A stretch of 64,000 nt of DNA, taken from Frederiksenia canicola. Its GTDB lineage: Bacteria; Pseudomonadota; Gammaproteobacteria; Enterobacterales; Pasteurellaceae. Made by a program: the position numbers and the translations under genes. Below, piece after piece: positions 28,105 to 37,186 of this stretch. Location: assembly GCF_011455495.1 (NCBI RefSeq), contig NZ_CP015029.1, positions 1,240,740 through 1,304,739 on the forward strand, written 5' to 3'. Under the pieces are notes generated by a model that had not been told where the DNA came from, made no database searches, and was given only the letters and a program-made list of their open reading frames with translations. The first letter of the stretch is position 1, and each line of letters starts with the position of its first letter.

Positions 28105-28395
28105 TTAAGGGGTAACGGTTAAATCACAATAATAGAGTTTGTGCCCTTTACTCAATAAAGGCTCTCCGGCAATAATTGTGAATTTATGTTTACCGACTGG
28201 CAGTCCTTTAGGAATATTGATAGCATTACGTTTAGCTTTGCCAGAATCGCGAGAGCCGTCTTCAAAGGCAAGTTCCCATACGACTTGTTTTTTTTGTGTG
28301 GGATCAGCTAAAAAGAGTGGAATATAGAGTGGTTGGTTGTGTGTAATGGTTTTTTGTGCAGGAACGAGAGAGCGACCTTGTGTACTTTTTTTCAT
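28105..28395 (-). CDS. Small protein resembling the N-terminal beta domain of amylomaltase MalQ
   Basis: A 96-residue protein with no signal peptide. From about residue 20 it resembles the N-terminal, non-catalytic beta-sandwich of MalQ: VVWELAFEDGS corresponds to YSWLLTTEEGT, NIPKGLPVGKHKFTI to NLPTKLPEGYHTLTL, and CDLTVTP to CRVIVAP. It stops exactly where MalQ would continue into its catalytic barrel, and no barrel remnant follows. It could be a decayed malQ that kept one domain, or a free-standing sugar-binding or structural domain. The frame is clean and the ribosome site good (AAAGGAAA). Similarity is from memory and unverified. Confidence 0.6.
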   Translation of the reverse strand: MKKSTQGRSLVPAQKTITHNQPLYIPLFLADPTQKKQVVWELAFEDGSRDSGKAKRNAINIPKGLPVGKHKFTIIAGEPLLSKGHKLYYCDLTVTP

Positions 28396-28674
28396 GTTGT
28401 TTTCCTTTAGTTAAATGAATAAGTAGAGAAAAGAAATTTATCAGTAAGGGGATTATACTGAATAAGACCAAGTAATTGCACGGAATTTTCGGTTTATTTG
28501 ATGTTTAATTAGTATTGTTGGTTCAATACGAAGATAGCCGAGAAGGATATTAGGAATCGGGAAAAGAGAGAGACGATCTCGAATAGTGTTTCGAAGAAAG
28601 AATGGACTACTTAAAACCGCACGTTTGACGTGCGGGGTGCTATTCAGCCTTCACTTTTATGTAAACTAAAACGG
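28396..28674. other. Intergenic region without a recognised gene
   Basis: The 279 bases between two minus-strand genes hold the hairpin at 28617-28635 and an AT-rich stretch with possible minus-strand promoter elements for the MalQ-N-like gene. No open frame, tRNA or known riboswitch pattern was recognised. Confidence 0.6.
28611..28635 (-). terminator. Terminator of the NlpE-like gene
   Basis: CCGCACG (28617-28623) and CGTGCGG (28629-28635) form a GC-rich stem with a 5-base loop. On the minus strand it continues into TTTTAA. It lies 40 bases after the stop codon. Confidence 0.7.
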
Positions 28675-29043
28675 CTATTTCATTTTGTATAACTTATAGT
28701 TATTTTGATTTTTCGCCACATTGCCTTGTGAATCACACAGTTCTACATAATCTTGATTTACTTGTAATGCCAAATTTCCTGAGTTACTTAGACGGATAAC
28801 GTTTTCTTTTTGGTCATCCCAAGTATATAAACCTTTCTCAACGAATAGATGCTGCTTTTTATTTTTGAAATAGATGGTAGAGTATTGATAGGTTTTATCG
28901 TGATTTAATGTCAATTTAGCTTGAATTTTTTCACAGTCAGAGCAAGGAAGCGTACCTTGATAGATGCCTGAAACGGTTTTTTGTGATTGTAGCGAGCAAG
29001 CTCCTAACAGCGTCGTTATTGCAATGAGAGCGAATTTTTTCAT
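28675..29043 (-). CDS. NlpE N-terminal-domain lipoprotein
   Basis: A 122-residue lipoprotein with signal peptide and lipobox LLGACSLQ (lipidated Cys at residue 16). The mature part matches the NlpE N-terminal domain: SGIYQGTLPCSDCEKIQAKLTLNHDKTYQYS with its CxxC pair. In E. coli NlpE signals envelope stress through the Cpx system; this protein lacks the C-terminal OB domain and is of the short kind. The protein could be a heat-shock HslJ-like relative, but the CSDC motif favours NlpE. It lies 21 bases after the DUF721 gene in the same direction. Confidence 0.82.
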   Translation of the reverse strand: MKKFALIAITTLLGACSLQSQKTVSGIYQGTLPCSDCEKIQAKLTLNHDKTYQYSTIYFKNKKQHLFVEKGLYTWDDQKENVIRLSNSGNLALQVNQDYVELCDSQGNVAKNQNNYKLYKMK

Positions 29044-29064
29044 TTTTCTATCCTCTTTTTAAGA

Positions 29065-29373
29065 TTAACTTGCTTTAAATTCAGGATTTACTCGAAATTC
29101 TAAAGCAATGATATGTGGAAAGTCCACTTGAATCAGTTTAAGCAATAGGGATTGTTGAAGTAACAAACCTTGCCGAACCGTTGCATTTTGCACTTCAATC
29201 ACCAGCGAATTATCGTATAAATTGATAATACGGTAAAGCTTGCGATATGCTTCTGGCAACCGTTGCTGAATTTTTCGATGGATTTCGTTAATTTTATTGC
29301 TGCGTTCGACAAGCTTTGCGAGGCTAGAGTTCTGCAAAATCTCGCTGATATTTTTATATGGCTGAATTTTCAT
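29065..29373 (-). CDS. DUF721 (DciA-like) protein next to secM-secA
   Basis: A 102-residue protein of the DUF721 family; its typical features are the EILQNSSLAKLVERSNKINEI helix and the DNSLVIEVQNATVRQGLLLQQSLLLKLI core (about 53-80). DciA proteins load the DnaB helicase in bacteria without DnaC, but members near secA in gamma-proteobacteria are uncharacterised. It is divergent from secM, the usual arrangement. The function given is a family statement, not evident from this copy. Confidence 0.72.
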   Translation of the reverse strand: MKIQPYKNISEILQNSSLAKLVERSNKINEIHRKIQQRLPEAYRKLYRIINLYDNSLVIEVQNATVRQGLLLQQSLLLKLIQVDFPHIIALEFRVNPEFKAS

Positions 29374-29444
29374 CGTCTTTTCGCATTTTCCCTTGATTTT
29401 TGCTGCTTTGACCCAATAATCTGCCCATTCTACAAAAACTAGCG

Positions 29445-29450
29445 TATAAT
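29445..29450 (+). promoter_or_regulatory. Likely -10 element of the secM-secA promoter
   Basis: A perfect TATAAT lies 31 bases before the secM ATG. No convincing -35 hexamer stands at 17 bp. The start codon spacing and position between divergent genes support its use. Confidence 0.5.
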
Positions 29451-29480
29451 CGGCACACTTTTTTCAGTCATTTAATTGTA

Positions 29481-29789
29481 ATGGGACTTTTTCGGCAACT
29501 ACATAAATCTGCATTTTGGTCGCAACTTCTATTAGGAATGGTTGCGATTTTGGCGTTGCCAACGGCAGAAGTTGCTAAAGAAACCGAACAAAGCCCCGTA
29601 GCACAAACTTTAACCGTCAGCGAATTTGCGGCTCAACAAGCCGATATCGAACAAGCCCATTTCTTATCACAAACGCAACATTCCGTTCAAATCGTCAAAC
29701 AAGCGGTCGTTTTTTGCGAATTTTTTGCAAAATCTTACCGCTTGTATGCCATCACGAACCCGCCAATTCGAGCTGGACCTTTCGTATAA
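29481..29789 (+). CDS. secM: Secretion monitor SecM, translation-arrest peptide upstream of secA
   Basis: A 102-residue exported regulator. An N-terminal hydrophobic signal (about residues 12-32) precedes a short periplasmic stretch, and the protein ends NPPIRAGPFV. In E. coli the FxxxxWIxxxxGIRAGP segment stalls ribosomes until SecM is pulled by SecA, which opens the secA start region. Here IRAGP is conserved but the upstream Trp-Ile pair is replaced and PP precedes IRAGP, recalling the short arrest motif of Mannheimia succiniciproducens (APIRGSP). Part of the C-terminus is encoded by two interleaved USS copies. Position directly before secA confirms the identity. Confidence 0.88.
   Translation: MGLFRQLHKSAFWSQLLLGMVAILALPTAEVAKETEQSPVAQTLTVSEFAAQQADIEQAHFLSQTQHSVQIVKQAVVFCEFFAKSYRLYAITNPPIRAGPFV
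29699..29745. repeat. Interleaved pair of uptake signals inside secM
   Basis: A perfect core ACAAGCGGTC (29699-29708) has its TTTGCAAA box at 29724-29731 (15 bp). A nearly perfect inverse core (29736-29745) has its TTTGCGAA box at 29713-29720, also at 15 bp. The two 33-bp units overlap within 47 bp and lie in the secM coding sequence just before the arrest motif. Confidence 0.8.
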
Positions 29790-29895
29790 AGTTAATCTTC
29801 CTTAATCCCTTTTTTCAAAGGGGAAGCTGACTGCCGTAGTGGGGGGACTCACTAATACCGTGCAAGCGGTCAGATTTTTGCTGAATTTTACAACA

Positions 29896-29911
29896 GTGGG
29901 ACAAAGCCCAC
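29896..29911 (+). promoter_or_regulatory. Hairpin in the secM-secA intergenic RNA
   Basis: GTGGG (29896-29900) and CCCAC (29907-29911) enclose ACAAAG, 13 bases before the secA ribosome site (GAAAGGA, 29925-29931). It may be part of the structure that couples SecM stalling to secA translation. I could not show that it pairs with the ribosome site. Confidence 0.35.
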
Positions 29912-29936
29912 GCATACTATATATGAAAGGATGTTT

Positions 29937-32642
29937 ATGATTACTAAATTGATGACAGCGATTTTTGGTTCCAGCAACGACCGTACTTTACGCCGTTTAA
30001 ACAAACGTGTAGTACAAATCAACAAATTAGAGCCAGAGTTTGAAAAATTAACCGACGAAGAATTAAAAGCAAAAACGGCGGAGTTTAAACAGCGTTTAGC
30101 CGACGGAGAAAGCCTTGATAGCCTCCTGCACGAAGCCTTTGCTACCGTACGTGAAGCGAGTAAACGTGTGCTCGGAATGCGTCATTTTGATGTGCAGATG
30201 ATTGGCGGTATGGTACTGACCGAACGTAACATCGCCGAAATGCGTACTGGGGAAGGGAAAACGTTAACTGCAACGCTGCCTTGCTACCTTAATGCTTTAA
30301 CTGGCAAAGGTGTACACGTTGTTACCGTCAATGACTACTTGGCGCGTCGTGACGCAGAAACCAACCGTCCATTATTTGAATTTTTAGGCATGAGTGTGGC
30401 GGTCAATATCCCAGGTCTGCCACATGATGAAAAACGTGCTGCTTACGCTGCCGATATTACTTATGCGACCAATAGTGAACTCGGTTTTGACTACTTGCGT
30501 GATAACTTGGCTCACACCAAAGAAGAGCGTTTTCAACGCCCGCTGCACTATGCGTTAGTTGATGAAGTGGATTCTATTTTGATCGATGAAGCCCGTACCC
30601 CGTTAATTATTTCAGGGCCGGCAGAAGATGCTACTCAAATTTATCAAGCGATCGATAAAATCATTCCACATTTGATCGCTCAAGATAAAGAAGACACCGA
30701 AGAATACACAGGCGAAGGCGATTTCACCTTAGATCTCAAAAGCAAACAAGCCCACTTAACCGAGCGTGGTCAGGTAAAAGTCGAAGATTTATTGACCCAA
30801 ATGGGCTTGATGCACGAAGGTGAAAGTCTCTATCACCCTGCTCGCATTAGCTTGTTACACCACGTTTATGCGGCATTGCGTGCTCACAAATTGTTTGAGG
30901 TGAACGTGGATTACATCGTCAAAGATGGTGAAATTGTGATCATTGACGAACATACAGGACGGACAATGGCAGGTCGTCGCTGGTCAGACGGCCTACATCA
31001 AGCGATTGAAGCGAAAGAGGGCGTAAATATCCAAGGTGAAAACCAAACCGTTGCTTCTATCACTTACCAAAACTATTTCCGTTTATACGAAAAATTAGCG
31101 GGGATGACGGGAACCGCCGACACAGAAGCCTTTGAATTTCAACAAATTTATGGCTTAGATACGGTCGTCATTCCAACCAACCGTCCGATGATTCGTGATG
31201 ATAAAACGGATTTGATGTTCAAGAGTGAACCAGAAAAATTTGAAGCGGTGATTAAAGATATCAAAGAGTGCATCGCTCGCCAGCAGCCAGTGTTGGTTGG
31301 TACGATTTCGATTGAAAAATCCGAAGCGTTATCGGAAGCCTTAAATAAAGCGGGTATTCCACACAAAGTATTGAATGCGAAATTCCACGCACAAGAAGCG
31401 GAAATCGTTGCCGATGCCGGCTATCCAGGGGCGGTAACAATCGCCACTAATATGGCGGGACGTGGTACGGACATCGTGCTTGGCGGTAACTGGAAAGCGG
31501 AAATTGCCAAATTAGATAACCCAACGGAAGAACAAATTGAAGCGATCAAGGCGGCGTGGAAAGAACGCCACGATATCGTGATGAAAGCAGGTGGTTTACA
31601 CATTATTGGTACCGAACGCCACGAGTCTCGTCGTATTGACAACCAATTGCGTGGTCGTTCAGGGCGTCAAGGTGACCCAGGATCCTCTCGTTTTTATTTA
31701 TCGCTGGATGATGCCTTAATGCGAATTTACTTAAATGAAGGCAAACTGAATATGATGCGTAGAGCCTTCACCGAAGAGGGGGAGGCGATGGAGTCGAAAT
31801 TGCTGACCAAAGTGATCGCCTCAGCTCAAGCGAAAGTAGAAGCCCACAACTTTGATGGTCGTAAACAGCTTTTACAATACGATGATGTGGCAAACGAACA
31901 ACGTAAAGCGATTTATGAACAGCGTAATTACCTACTTGAAGCAGATGATATTTCAGCGATGATCGACACCATTCGTGCCGACGTGTTTAATGCCGTGATC
32001 GACCAATATATCCCGCCGCAATCTATCGAAGAAATGTGGGATGTGCCAGGCCTTGAAGAACGTTTAAACAAAGAGTTCGGTATGGAATTGCCACTCACCA
32101 AATGGCTCGATGAAGAAAAAGATCTCGATGAAGATCGCTTACGTGAACGTATTATCAACATCGCCAAGGAGCAATATCAGCAAAAAGAAGCGATGGTTGG
32201 GGCAGAAATTATGCGTAGCTTTGAAAAAGGCGTGATGTTGCAAAACTTAGATGAACTTTGGAAAGAGCATCTTTCTGCGATGGATTACCTGCGTAAAGGT
32301 ATTCACTTACGTGGCTATGCTCAAAAAGATCCGAAGCAAGAGTACAAAAAAGAGTCATTTGCAATGTTCACTAATATGCTTGATGCTTTGAAAGCGAACG
32401 TGATCAGCATTCTCAGCCGCATTCAAGTGCGTAGCCAAGAAGAAGTGGAGCAAGCCGAGCGGGAACGTTTAGCTGCCGCAGAACAAGAAGCTTCGCACTA
32501 CCACGAAGAAGGACAAAAAACGGCAACCGAAAACGGTGAACAAGATCTTGCGGATCTTAAAATCGGTCGAAATGAGCCTTGCCCGTGTGGTTCAGGTAAA
32601 AAATACAAGCATTGCCACGGTAGCAAAGCGAAATATGCATAA
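29937..32642 (+). CDS. secA: Protein translocase ATPase SecA
   Basis: A 901-residue motor that drives proteins through SecYEG. Walker [14 protein letters not shown] is at about 101-113, [14 protein letters not shown] at about 207-220, helicase motifs [13 protein letters not shown] and [19 protein letters not shown] in the second nucleotide domain. The extreme C-terminus has the zinc site [14 protein letters not shown], which binds SecB. An ATG two codons upstream (29931) overlaps the ribosome site, so the ATG at 29937 was preferred. mutT follows, as in E. coli. Confidence 0.97.
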   Translation: MITKLMTAIFGSSNDRTLRRLNKRVVQINKLEPEFEKLTDEELKAKTAEFKQRLADGESLDSLLHEAFATVREASKRVLGMRHFDVQMIGGMVLTERNIAEMRTGEGKTLTATLPCYLNALTGKGVHVVTVNDYLARRDAETNRPLFEFLGMSVAVNIPGLPHDEKRAAYAADITYATNSELGFDYLRDNLAHTKEERFQRPLHYALVDEVDSILIDEARTPLIISGPAEDATQIYQAIDKIIPHLIAQDKEDTEEYTGEGDFTLDLKSKQAHLTERGQVKVEDLLTQMGLMHEGESLYHPARISLLHHVYAALRAHKLFEVNVDYIVKDGEIVIIDEHTGRTMAGRRWSDGLHQAIEAKEGVNIQGENQTVASITYQNYFRLYEKLAGMTGTADTEAFEFQQIYGLDTVVIPTNRPMIRDDKTDLMFKSEPEKFEAVIKDIKECIARQQPVLVGTISIEKSEALSEALNKAGIPHKVLNAKFHAQEAEIVADAGYPGAVTIATNMAGRGTDIVLGGNWKAEIAKLDNPTEEQIEAIKAAWKERHDIVMKAGGLHIIGTERHESRRIDNQLRGRSGRQGDPGSSRFYLSLDDALMRIYLNEGKLNMMRRAFTEEGEAMESKLLTKVIASAQAKVEAHNFDGRKQLLQYDDVANEQRKAIYEQRNYLLEADDISAMIDTIRADVFNAVIDQYIPPQSIEEMWDVPGLEERLNKEFGMELPLTKWLDEEKDLDEDRLRERIINIAKEQYQQKEAMVGAEIMRSFEKGVMLQNLDELWKEHLSAMDYLRKGIHLRGYAQKDPKQEYKKESFAMFTNMLDALKANVISILSRIQVRSQEEVEQAERERLAAAEQEASHYHEEGQKTATENGEQDLADLKIGRNEPCPCGSGKKYKHCHGSKAKYA

Positions 32643-32651
32643 TGAGTGATA

Positions 32652-32709
32652 GCAAGCGGTCAGATTTGAGGGAAATTTTGCAAATTTCTCGACAAAAATG
32701 ACCGCTTGC
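32652..32709. repeat. 58-bp symmetrical USS pair between secA and mutT
   Basis: Inverted cores GCAAGCGGTC (32652-32661) and GACCGCTTGC (32700-32709) flank a single TTTGCAAA (32677-32684) at exactly 15 bp on both sides. The outer arms match over 12 bp, so the RNA could form a long-looped hairpin between the two genes. Confidence 0.85.
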
Positions 32710-32722
32710 TTTAGGAAGAATG

Positions 32723-33121
32723 ATGTCTAAACCCACTATTCAAGTTGCTGCGGGAATTATCCGCAACGAATTTAAACAAATCTACCTCACCCAAAGGCTT
32801 GAGGGGCAAGATTTTGCTCAATCCCTCGAGTTTCCGGGGGGAAAAGTCGATGCAGGCGAAACACCTGAACAAGCTCTTGCTCGCGAATTAGAAGAAGAAA
32901 TCGGTATTCATATTTTAAGTGCATTTCCCTACGAGCATTTTCGCTTTGAATACCCAACAAAATGTATCGAGTTTTTCTTTTATTTAGTTGAAGAATGGGT
33001 CGGGGAACCCTTCGGACGGGAAGGGCAAGAAGGCTTCTGGATCGACCAAGCCGAACTTGAGGAGGGCCAATTCCCACCAGCCAATGCAGAGTTGATTCAT
33101 CGATTGAAAAATGAAATGTAA
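32723..33121 (+). CDS. mutT: 8-oxo-dGTP diphosphatase MutT
   Basis: A 132-residue Nudix hydrolase that removes oxidised dGTP from the nucleotide pool. The Nudix box appears as GGKVDAGETPEQALARELEEEIGI, in agreement with GX5EX7REUXEEXGU. Two ATG codons stand in tandem (32720 and 32723); the second is better spaced from AGGAAG. It is separated from secA by a USS pair but keeps the conserved secA-mutT order. A terminator follows at once. Confidence 0.95.
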   Translation: MSKPTIQVAAGIIRNEFKQIYLTQRLEGQDFAQSLEFPGGKVDAGETPEQALARELEEEIGIHILSAFPYEHFRFEYPTKCIEFFFYLVEEWVGEPFGREGQEGFWIDQAELEEGQFPPANAELIHRLKNEM

Positions 33122-33127
33122 TAAGAG

Positions 33128-33160
33128 TCCCAACAAGCGGTCAGTTTGTTGGGATTTTTT
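33128..33160 (+). terminator. Terminator of mutT containing a USS core
   Basis: TCCCAACA (33128-33135) and TGTTGGGA (33147-33154) form a stem followed by six T residues. The USS core ACAAGCGGTC (33133-33142) forms the end of the left arm and the loop, and the box TTTGCAAT (33158-33165) overlaps the T run, so uptake signal and terminator are fused. Confidence 0.85.
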
Positions 33161-33286
33161 GCAATTGAAGCACTGAAATCCAATGAATACTTGAGTCTCA
33201 AGAAAATAGGCTATAAACTACGTCGCCTTTTTATTGGCACAATTTACACTTTTAAAGGCTACCTGTGAGTAGCAAAAGGAATAAAA

Positions 33287-34498
33287 ATGACTCATAAAGT
33301 AAATCAGTATGGCTGGAAAGCCTTACTTGGCTCTGCCGTCGGCTATGCAATGGACGGTTTTGACCTTCTCATTTTGGGCTTTATGCTCACCGCAATTTCG
33401 GCAGATCTTGCCCTTTCTCCTTCTCAAGCAGGCTCTCTTGTTACTTGGACACTGATTGGTGCCGTGGCTGGAGGCGTGATTTTTGGGGCTTTAAGTGATA
33501 AATACGGACGCGTTCGAGTACTGACTTGGACAATCGTATTATTCGCCGTTTTCACTGGACTTTGTGCACTTGCTCAAGGCTACTGGGATCTACTTATTTA
33601 CCGAACCATTGCAGGAATTGGCTTAGGGGGTGAGTTTGGTATTGGTATGGCATTGGCAGCCGAAGCCTGGCCGGCAAGACACCGTGCAAAAGCCGCATCC
33701 TATGTTGCATTAGGTTGGCAAGTAGGGGTACTAGCGGCGGCATTGCTGACGCCATTATTGTTACCTTACATTGGTTGGCGAGGAATGTTCATTTTAGGCA
33801 TTTTCCCTGCATTTGTAGCATGGTATTTACGGGCGAAATTACATGAGCCTGAAGTCTTCGTAAAAAAAGCAGCGAGTACGCCAACGGCCTCAAAGTTTGA
33901 ATCGTTCAAATTATTGGTGAAAGATAAAGCTACCGCTAAAGTCAGTGCAGGGATCGTAGTTTTGACTTCAGTACAAAATTTCGGCTACTACGGCATTATG
34001 ATTTGGATGCCGAATTTCTTGTCTAAGCAACTCGGCTTTAGTTTAACGAAATCAGGACTTTGGACCGCGGTAACCATTTGCGGAATGATGTTGGGAATCT
34101 GGATTTTTGGTCAGCTCGCAGATCGAATTGGACGGAAACCGAGTTTTATTTTGTTCCAAGCGGGGGCGGTGATTAGCATCTTAACGTACTCTCAATTAAC
34201 AGATCCGACCGCAATGTTGATTGCTGGGGCATTTTTAGGCATGTTCGTTAATGGCATGATGGGGGGATACGGGGCGTTAATGGCAGAGGCCTATCCAACC
34301 CAAGCACGTGCAACCGCACAGAATGTGTTGTTCAACTTAGGGCGAGCAGTCGGTGGGTTTGGTCCAGTAGTCGTTGGGGCAGTGGTTTCTGCGTATTCTT
34401 TCCAATTAGCGATTGCGATGTTAGCACTTATTTATGTCGTTGATATTATTGCAACGATTTTCTTGATTCCTGAACTGAAAGGAAAGGAATTGGAATAA
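33287..34498 (+). CDS. MFS transporter of the aromatic acid / metabolite:proton symporter type
   Basis: A 403-residue permease with about 12 membrane helices. The MFS loop motif is GALSDKYGRVRVLTW (about 67-81), repeated in the second half as GQLADRIGRKPSF. The N-terminal DGFDLLILGFML and the loop GGEFGIGMALAAEAWPARHRAKAAS are typical of sugar-acid or aromatic-acid symporters of the AAHS/SHS families. Substrate unknown. It appears monocistronic, with AAAGGA before the ATG and a strong terminator after it. Confidence 0.8.
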   Translation: MTHKVNQYGWKALLGSAVGYAMDGFDLLILGFMLTAISADLALSPSQAGSLVTWTLIGAVAGGVIFGALSDKYGRVRVLTWTIVLFAVFTGLCALAQGYWDLLIYRTIAGIGLGGEFGIGMALAAEAWPARHRAKAASYVALGWQVGVLAAALLTPLLLPYIGWRGMFILGIFPAFVAWYLRAKLHEPEVFVKKAASTPTASKFESFKLLVKDKATAKVSAGIVVLTSVQNFGYYGIMIWMPNFLSKQLGFSLTKSGLWTAVTICGMMLGIWIFGQLADRIGRKPSFILFQAGAVISILTYSQLTDPTAMLIAGAFLGMFVNGMMGGYGALMAEAYPTQARATAQNVLFNLGRAVGGFGPVVVGAVVSAYSFQLAIAMLALIYVVDIIATIFLIPELKGKELE

Positions 34499-34556
34499 AG
34501 TAAAAATTTACCTTCGATTGATCGCACCCAAAAAGTGAAGAGTATTTAATTCAAGG

Positions 34557-34591
34557 ACGAAGCCCTGTATTCCACAGGGCTTCGTCTTTTT
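34557..34591 (+). terminator. Terminator of the MFS gene
   Basis: ACGAAGCCCTGT (34557-34568) pairs perfectly with ACAGGGCTTCGT (34574-34585), loop ATTCC, followed by CTTTTT. Confidence 0.93.
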
Positions 34592-34611
34592 AGATTCGAT
34601 TAATAAAGAGT

Positions 34612-34669
34612 GCAAGCGGTCAGTTCCGCATAAAGATTTGCAAATTTTTGTCAGGAACTGACCGCTTGT
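34612..34669. repeat. 58-bp symmetrical USS pair upstream of the gal operon
   Basis: GCAAGCGGTC (34612-34621) and GACCGCTTGT (34660-34669) are inverted around one TTTGCAAA (34637-34644), with exactly 15 bp on each side. The arms are identical over 15 bp from CAAGCGGTCAGTTCC. It lies between the MFS terminator and the gal promoter. Confidence 0.87.
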
Positions 34670-34690
34670 AGGGCGATTTTTGACTCGTTT

Positions 34691-34734
34691 TGTGATCTCT
34701 GTCACATTCTCTTTCCTTTGCTTTCGGTTATACT
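34691..34734 (+). promoter_or_regulatory. Class II CRP promoter of galTKM
   Basis: A perfect CRP palindrome TGTGA-N6-TCACA lies at 34691-34706 and a -10 hexamer TATACT at 34729-34734. The expected start is near 34741, placing the CRP centre about 42 bases upstream, the class II geometry. No good -35 hexamer is present, as expected for CRP dependence. Confidence 0.82.
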
Positions 34735-34770
34735 TTCGAACATTGTCGAATATGCAAAAAAGGAAAGGTT

Positions 34771-35820
34771 ATGAACGAGCCATTTGTACAAAATGATCAT
34801 CCCCATCGCCGTTTTAACCCATTGAAAAATCAGTGGGTTTTAGTTTCTCCTCATCGTGCTAAACGTCCTTGGCAAGGGCAACAAGAAGCCTTAGTGCAAG
34901 ATGAAAAACCGAGTTACGACCCGACTTGCTATCTCTGCCCAGGCAATAAACGCATTACGGGCGAAGTGAACCCGAATTACACGGAACCTTTTGTTTTTAA
35001 AAACGATTTTTCTGCCTTACTTGCCGATACGCCTTGTCCTCCTGAAAATCATGATCCGCTTTTCCGCATTTCTCATACTCAAGGCGAGAGCAGAGTGATC
35101 TGCTTTTCGCCTGATCACAGTAAAACCTTGCCGCTTTTAACTACGGTAGAAATTGAAAAAGTGATTGAGACGTGGCAAGCACAAGTGAATGAATTAAGCC
35201 AACGTTATCAATGGGTGCAGATTTTTGAAAACAAAGGCGAAATGATGGGCTGTTCTAACCCGCACCCCCATGGACAAATTTGGGCGAGTAATTTTCTGCC
35301 AAACGAAATTGCCATTGCAGATCAATGCCAAGCCGATTATCTGCAAAAATACGGCTCGGTATTGTTAGTTGATTATGCAAAACGAGAACTTGAGTTTAAA
35401 GAACGAATTGTCGTAGAAACGGAAGATTGGTTGGCTGTTGTGCCGTATTGGGCAAGTTGGCCATTTGAAACCTTACTGCTACCTAAAGCGAAACAGTTCA
35501 CTAATATCAATCAGCTTAATAAGACGGAACGAGAAGATCTTGCCCTCGCGTTGAAAAAGCTAACAACCCGTTACGATAACTTGTTTAAGATCAGCTTCCC
35601 ATATTCGATGGGTTTCCACTTCGCCCCGTTCAATCAGCAAGAAAATACTCATTGGCAACTGCATGCACATTTTTATCCACCACTGCTTCGTTCGGCAACA
35701 GTGCGTAAATTTATGGTCGGCTATGAAATGTTAGCCGAAAGCCAACGTGACTTAACGCCTGAACAAGCGGCAGAACGCTTGCGTGCGGTGAGCGATGAAA
35801 TTCATTACAAAAATAGCTAA
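34771..35820 (+). CDS. galT: Galactose-1-phosphate uridylyltransferase
   Basis: A 349-residue enzyme of the Leloir pathway that exchanges UMP between UDP-glucose and galactose 1-phosphate. The active-site HPHGQ is in [14 protein letters not shown] (about 165-178), and zinc ligands are in [12 protein letters not shown] near residue 52. FHFAPF and [11 protein letters not shown] are present in the second HIT-like half. First gene of galTKM; no galE or gal repressor gene is in the window. Confidence 0.97.
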   Translation: MNEPFVQNDHPHRRFNPLKNQWVLVSPHRAKRPWQGQQEALVQDEKPSYDPTCYLCPGNKRITGEVNPNYTEPFVFKNDFSALLADTPCPPENHDPLFRISHTQGESRVICFSPDHSKTLPLLTTVEIEKVIETWQAQVNELSQRYQWVQIFENKGEMMGCSNPHPHGQIWASNFLPNEIAIADQCQADYLQKYGSVLLVDYAKRELEFKERIVVETEDWLAVVPYWASWPFETLLLPKAKQFTNINQLNKTEREDLALALKKLTTRYDNLFKISFPYSMGFHFAPFNQQENTHWQLHAHFYPPLLRSATVRKFMVGYEMLAESQRDLTPEQAAERLRAVSDEIHYKNS

Positions 35821-35832
35821 AAAGGAAGAAAT

Positions 35833-36987
35833 ATGAACCCGATTGAACTCTCACAGCAAAAATTTGAACAGCATTTCGGTTATTCGCCTAAGCAAACGGT
35901 TTTCGCCCCGGGGCGAGTGAATATCATTGGTGAGCATACAGATTACAATGATGGCTTTGTGATGCCGTGTGCGATCAACTACGGTATGGCGGTCAGTTTT
36001 ACTCCACGGAGTGACTCCCTTTGGCGAGTGTATGCGATTGATATTAATGAAACGGATGCTTTCGATATTAAAAAGCCCATTCCGCAAAGTGAAGACAAAT
36101 GGAAAAATTATGTGCGGGGTGTGGTGAAATTTGTGCAAGCGAAATGCCCTGAATTTATTCAAGGAGCGGATATTGCGATGACCAGCGATGTGCCGATGTC
36201 GTCTGGGTTAAGTTCATCAGCAGCGTTGGAAATTTCCATTGGCAAAACTTGCCAAGTGCTTGGTAATTTGCCGTTAAGCTTATCGGAGATCGCATTGATT
36301 GGGCAAGAAGCGGAAAATAAATTCGTGGGAGCCAACTGCGGCAATATGGATCAGCTCACTTCCGCCTTGGGGCAAAAAGATCATTTAGTGATGATCGATT
36401 GTCGAACGCTCGACATCACCCCAACCCCTGTGCCACAAGGCTATTCGATTGCAATCATCAACTCCAATGTGAAACACGATTTAGTCACAGGCGAATACAA
36501 TAGCCGTCGCCAAGAGTGCGAAAAAGCGGCTGAATTTTTCGGCGTGAAAGCCTTGCGAGATGTTAGCCCCGAACAATTTATCGAACGTGCTGCTGAGCTA
36601 CAAGAGTTGGACGAACTTGCCTACAAACGAGCCAAACATGTGATCAGCGAAAATAATCGTGTGTTAGAAGCCGTAGAAGCATTGAAAGCGGGTGATATGC
36701 AAAAATTAGGTGTGTTAATGGCAGATTCCCACGATTCCATGCGAGATGATTTTGAGATCACCATTCCAGAAATCGACTATTTAGTTGAGCTGGCTCAAGT
36801 CGCTATCGGTAAAAATGGCGGAGCGAGAATGACTGGCGGTGGCTTTGGCGGTTGTATCGTTTGCTTAGTACCAAATGAAAAAGTCGATGATCTGCGTAAA
36901 CTCATCGCCGAAAACTATCAAAAACAGACGGGCATTCAAGAAACCTTCTACGTTTGTACGGCAAATGACGGAGTGCATTTGGTTTAG
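35833..36987 (+). CDS. galK: Galactokinase
   Basis: A 384-residue GHMP kinase that phosphorylates galactose at C1. The galactose signature [18 protein letters not shown] is at about 27-44, the ATP loop [12 protein letters not shown] at about 121-132, and the C-terminal [12 protein letters not shown] at about 336-347. It follows galT by 12 bases with AAGGAAG as ribosome site. Confidence 0.97.
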   Translation: MNPIELSQQKFEQHFGYSPKQTVFAPGRVNIIGEHTDYNDGFVMPCAINYGMAVSFTPRSDSLWRVYAIDINETDAFDIKKPIPQSEDKWKNYVRGVVKFVQAKCPEFIQGADIAMTSDVPMSSGLSSSAALEISIGKTCQVLGNLPLSLSEIALIGQEAENKFVGANCGNMDQLTSALGQKDHLVMIDCRTLDITPTPVPQGYSIAIINSNVKHDLVTGEYNSRRQECEKAAEFFGVKALRDVSPEQFIERAAELQELDELAYKRAKHVISENNRVLEAVEALKAGDMQKLGVLMADSHDSMRDDFEITIPEIDYLVELAQVAIGKNGGARMTGGGFGGCIVCLVPNEKVDDLRKLIAENYQKQTGIQETFYVCTANDGVHLV

Positions 36988-37073
36988 TTTGATATATTAA
37001 TGATGATGTCACCCTGTCTCACACCGATAAAAAGTCGTGTGTGAATACGAGCACTATCAATAAGAAGGGGATG

Positions 37074-37106
37074 ACAAGCGGTCACATTTTTCTGATTTTT
37101 TGCAAA
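37074..37106 (+). repeat. DNA uptake signal between galK and galM (33-bp form)
   Basis: Perfect core ACAAGCGGTC (37074-37083), 15-base spacer and perfect TTTGCAAA (37099-37106). It occupies the 199-base gap within the gal operon; no terminator with a T run was seen in this gap. Confidence 0.85.
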
Positions 37107-37186
37107 TTTTCCCCTGACCACCTTGCTAGGCAAAGGTATTTCCCCCGCTAAAGTTGGGGATGAACTTTATTCGGAGAATAATCATT

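Noticed and set aside
28617..28635. H. influenzae-type uptake signal (ACCGCAC core)
   Set aside because: The match is only seven bases within a hairpin and lacks the AAGTGCGGT form; a terminator is the simpler reading.
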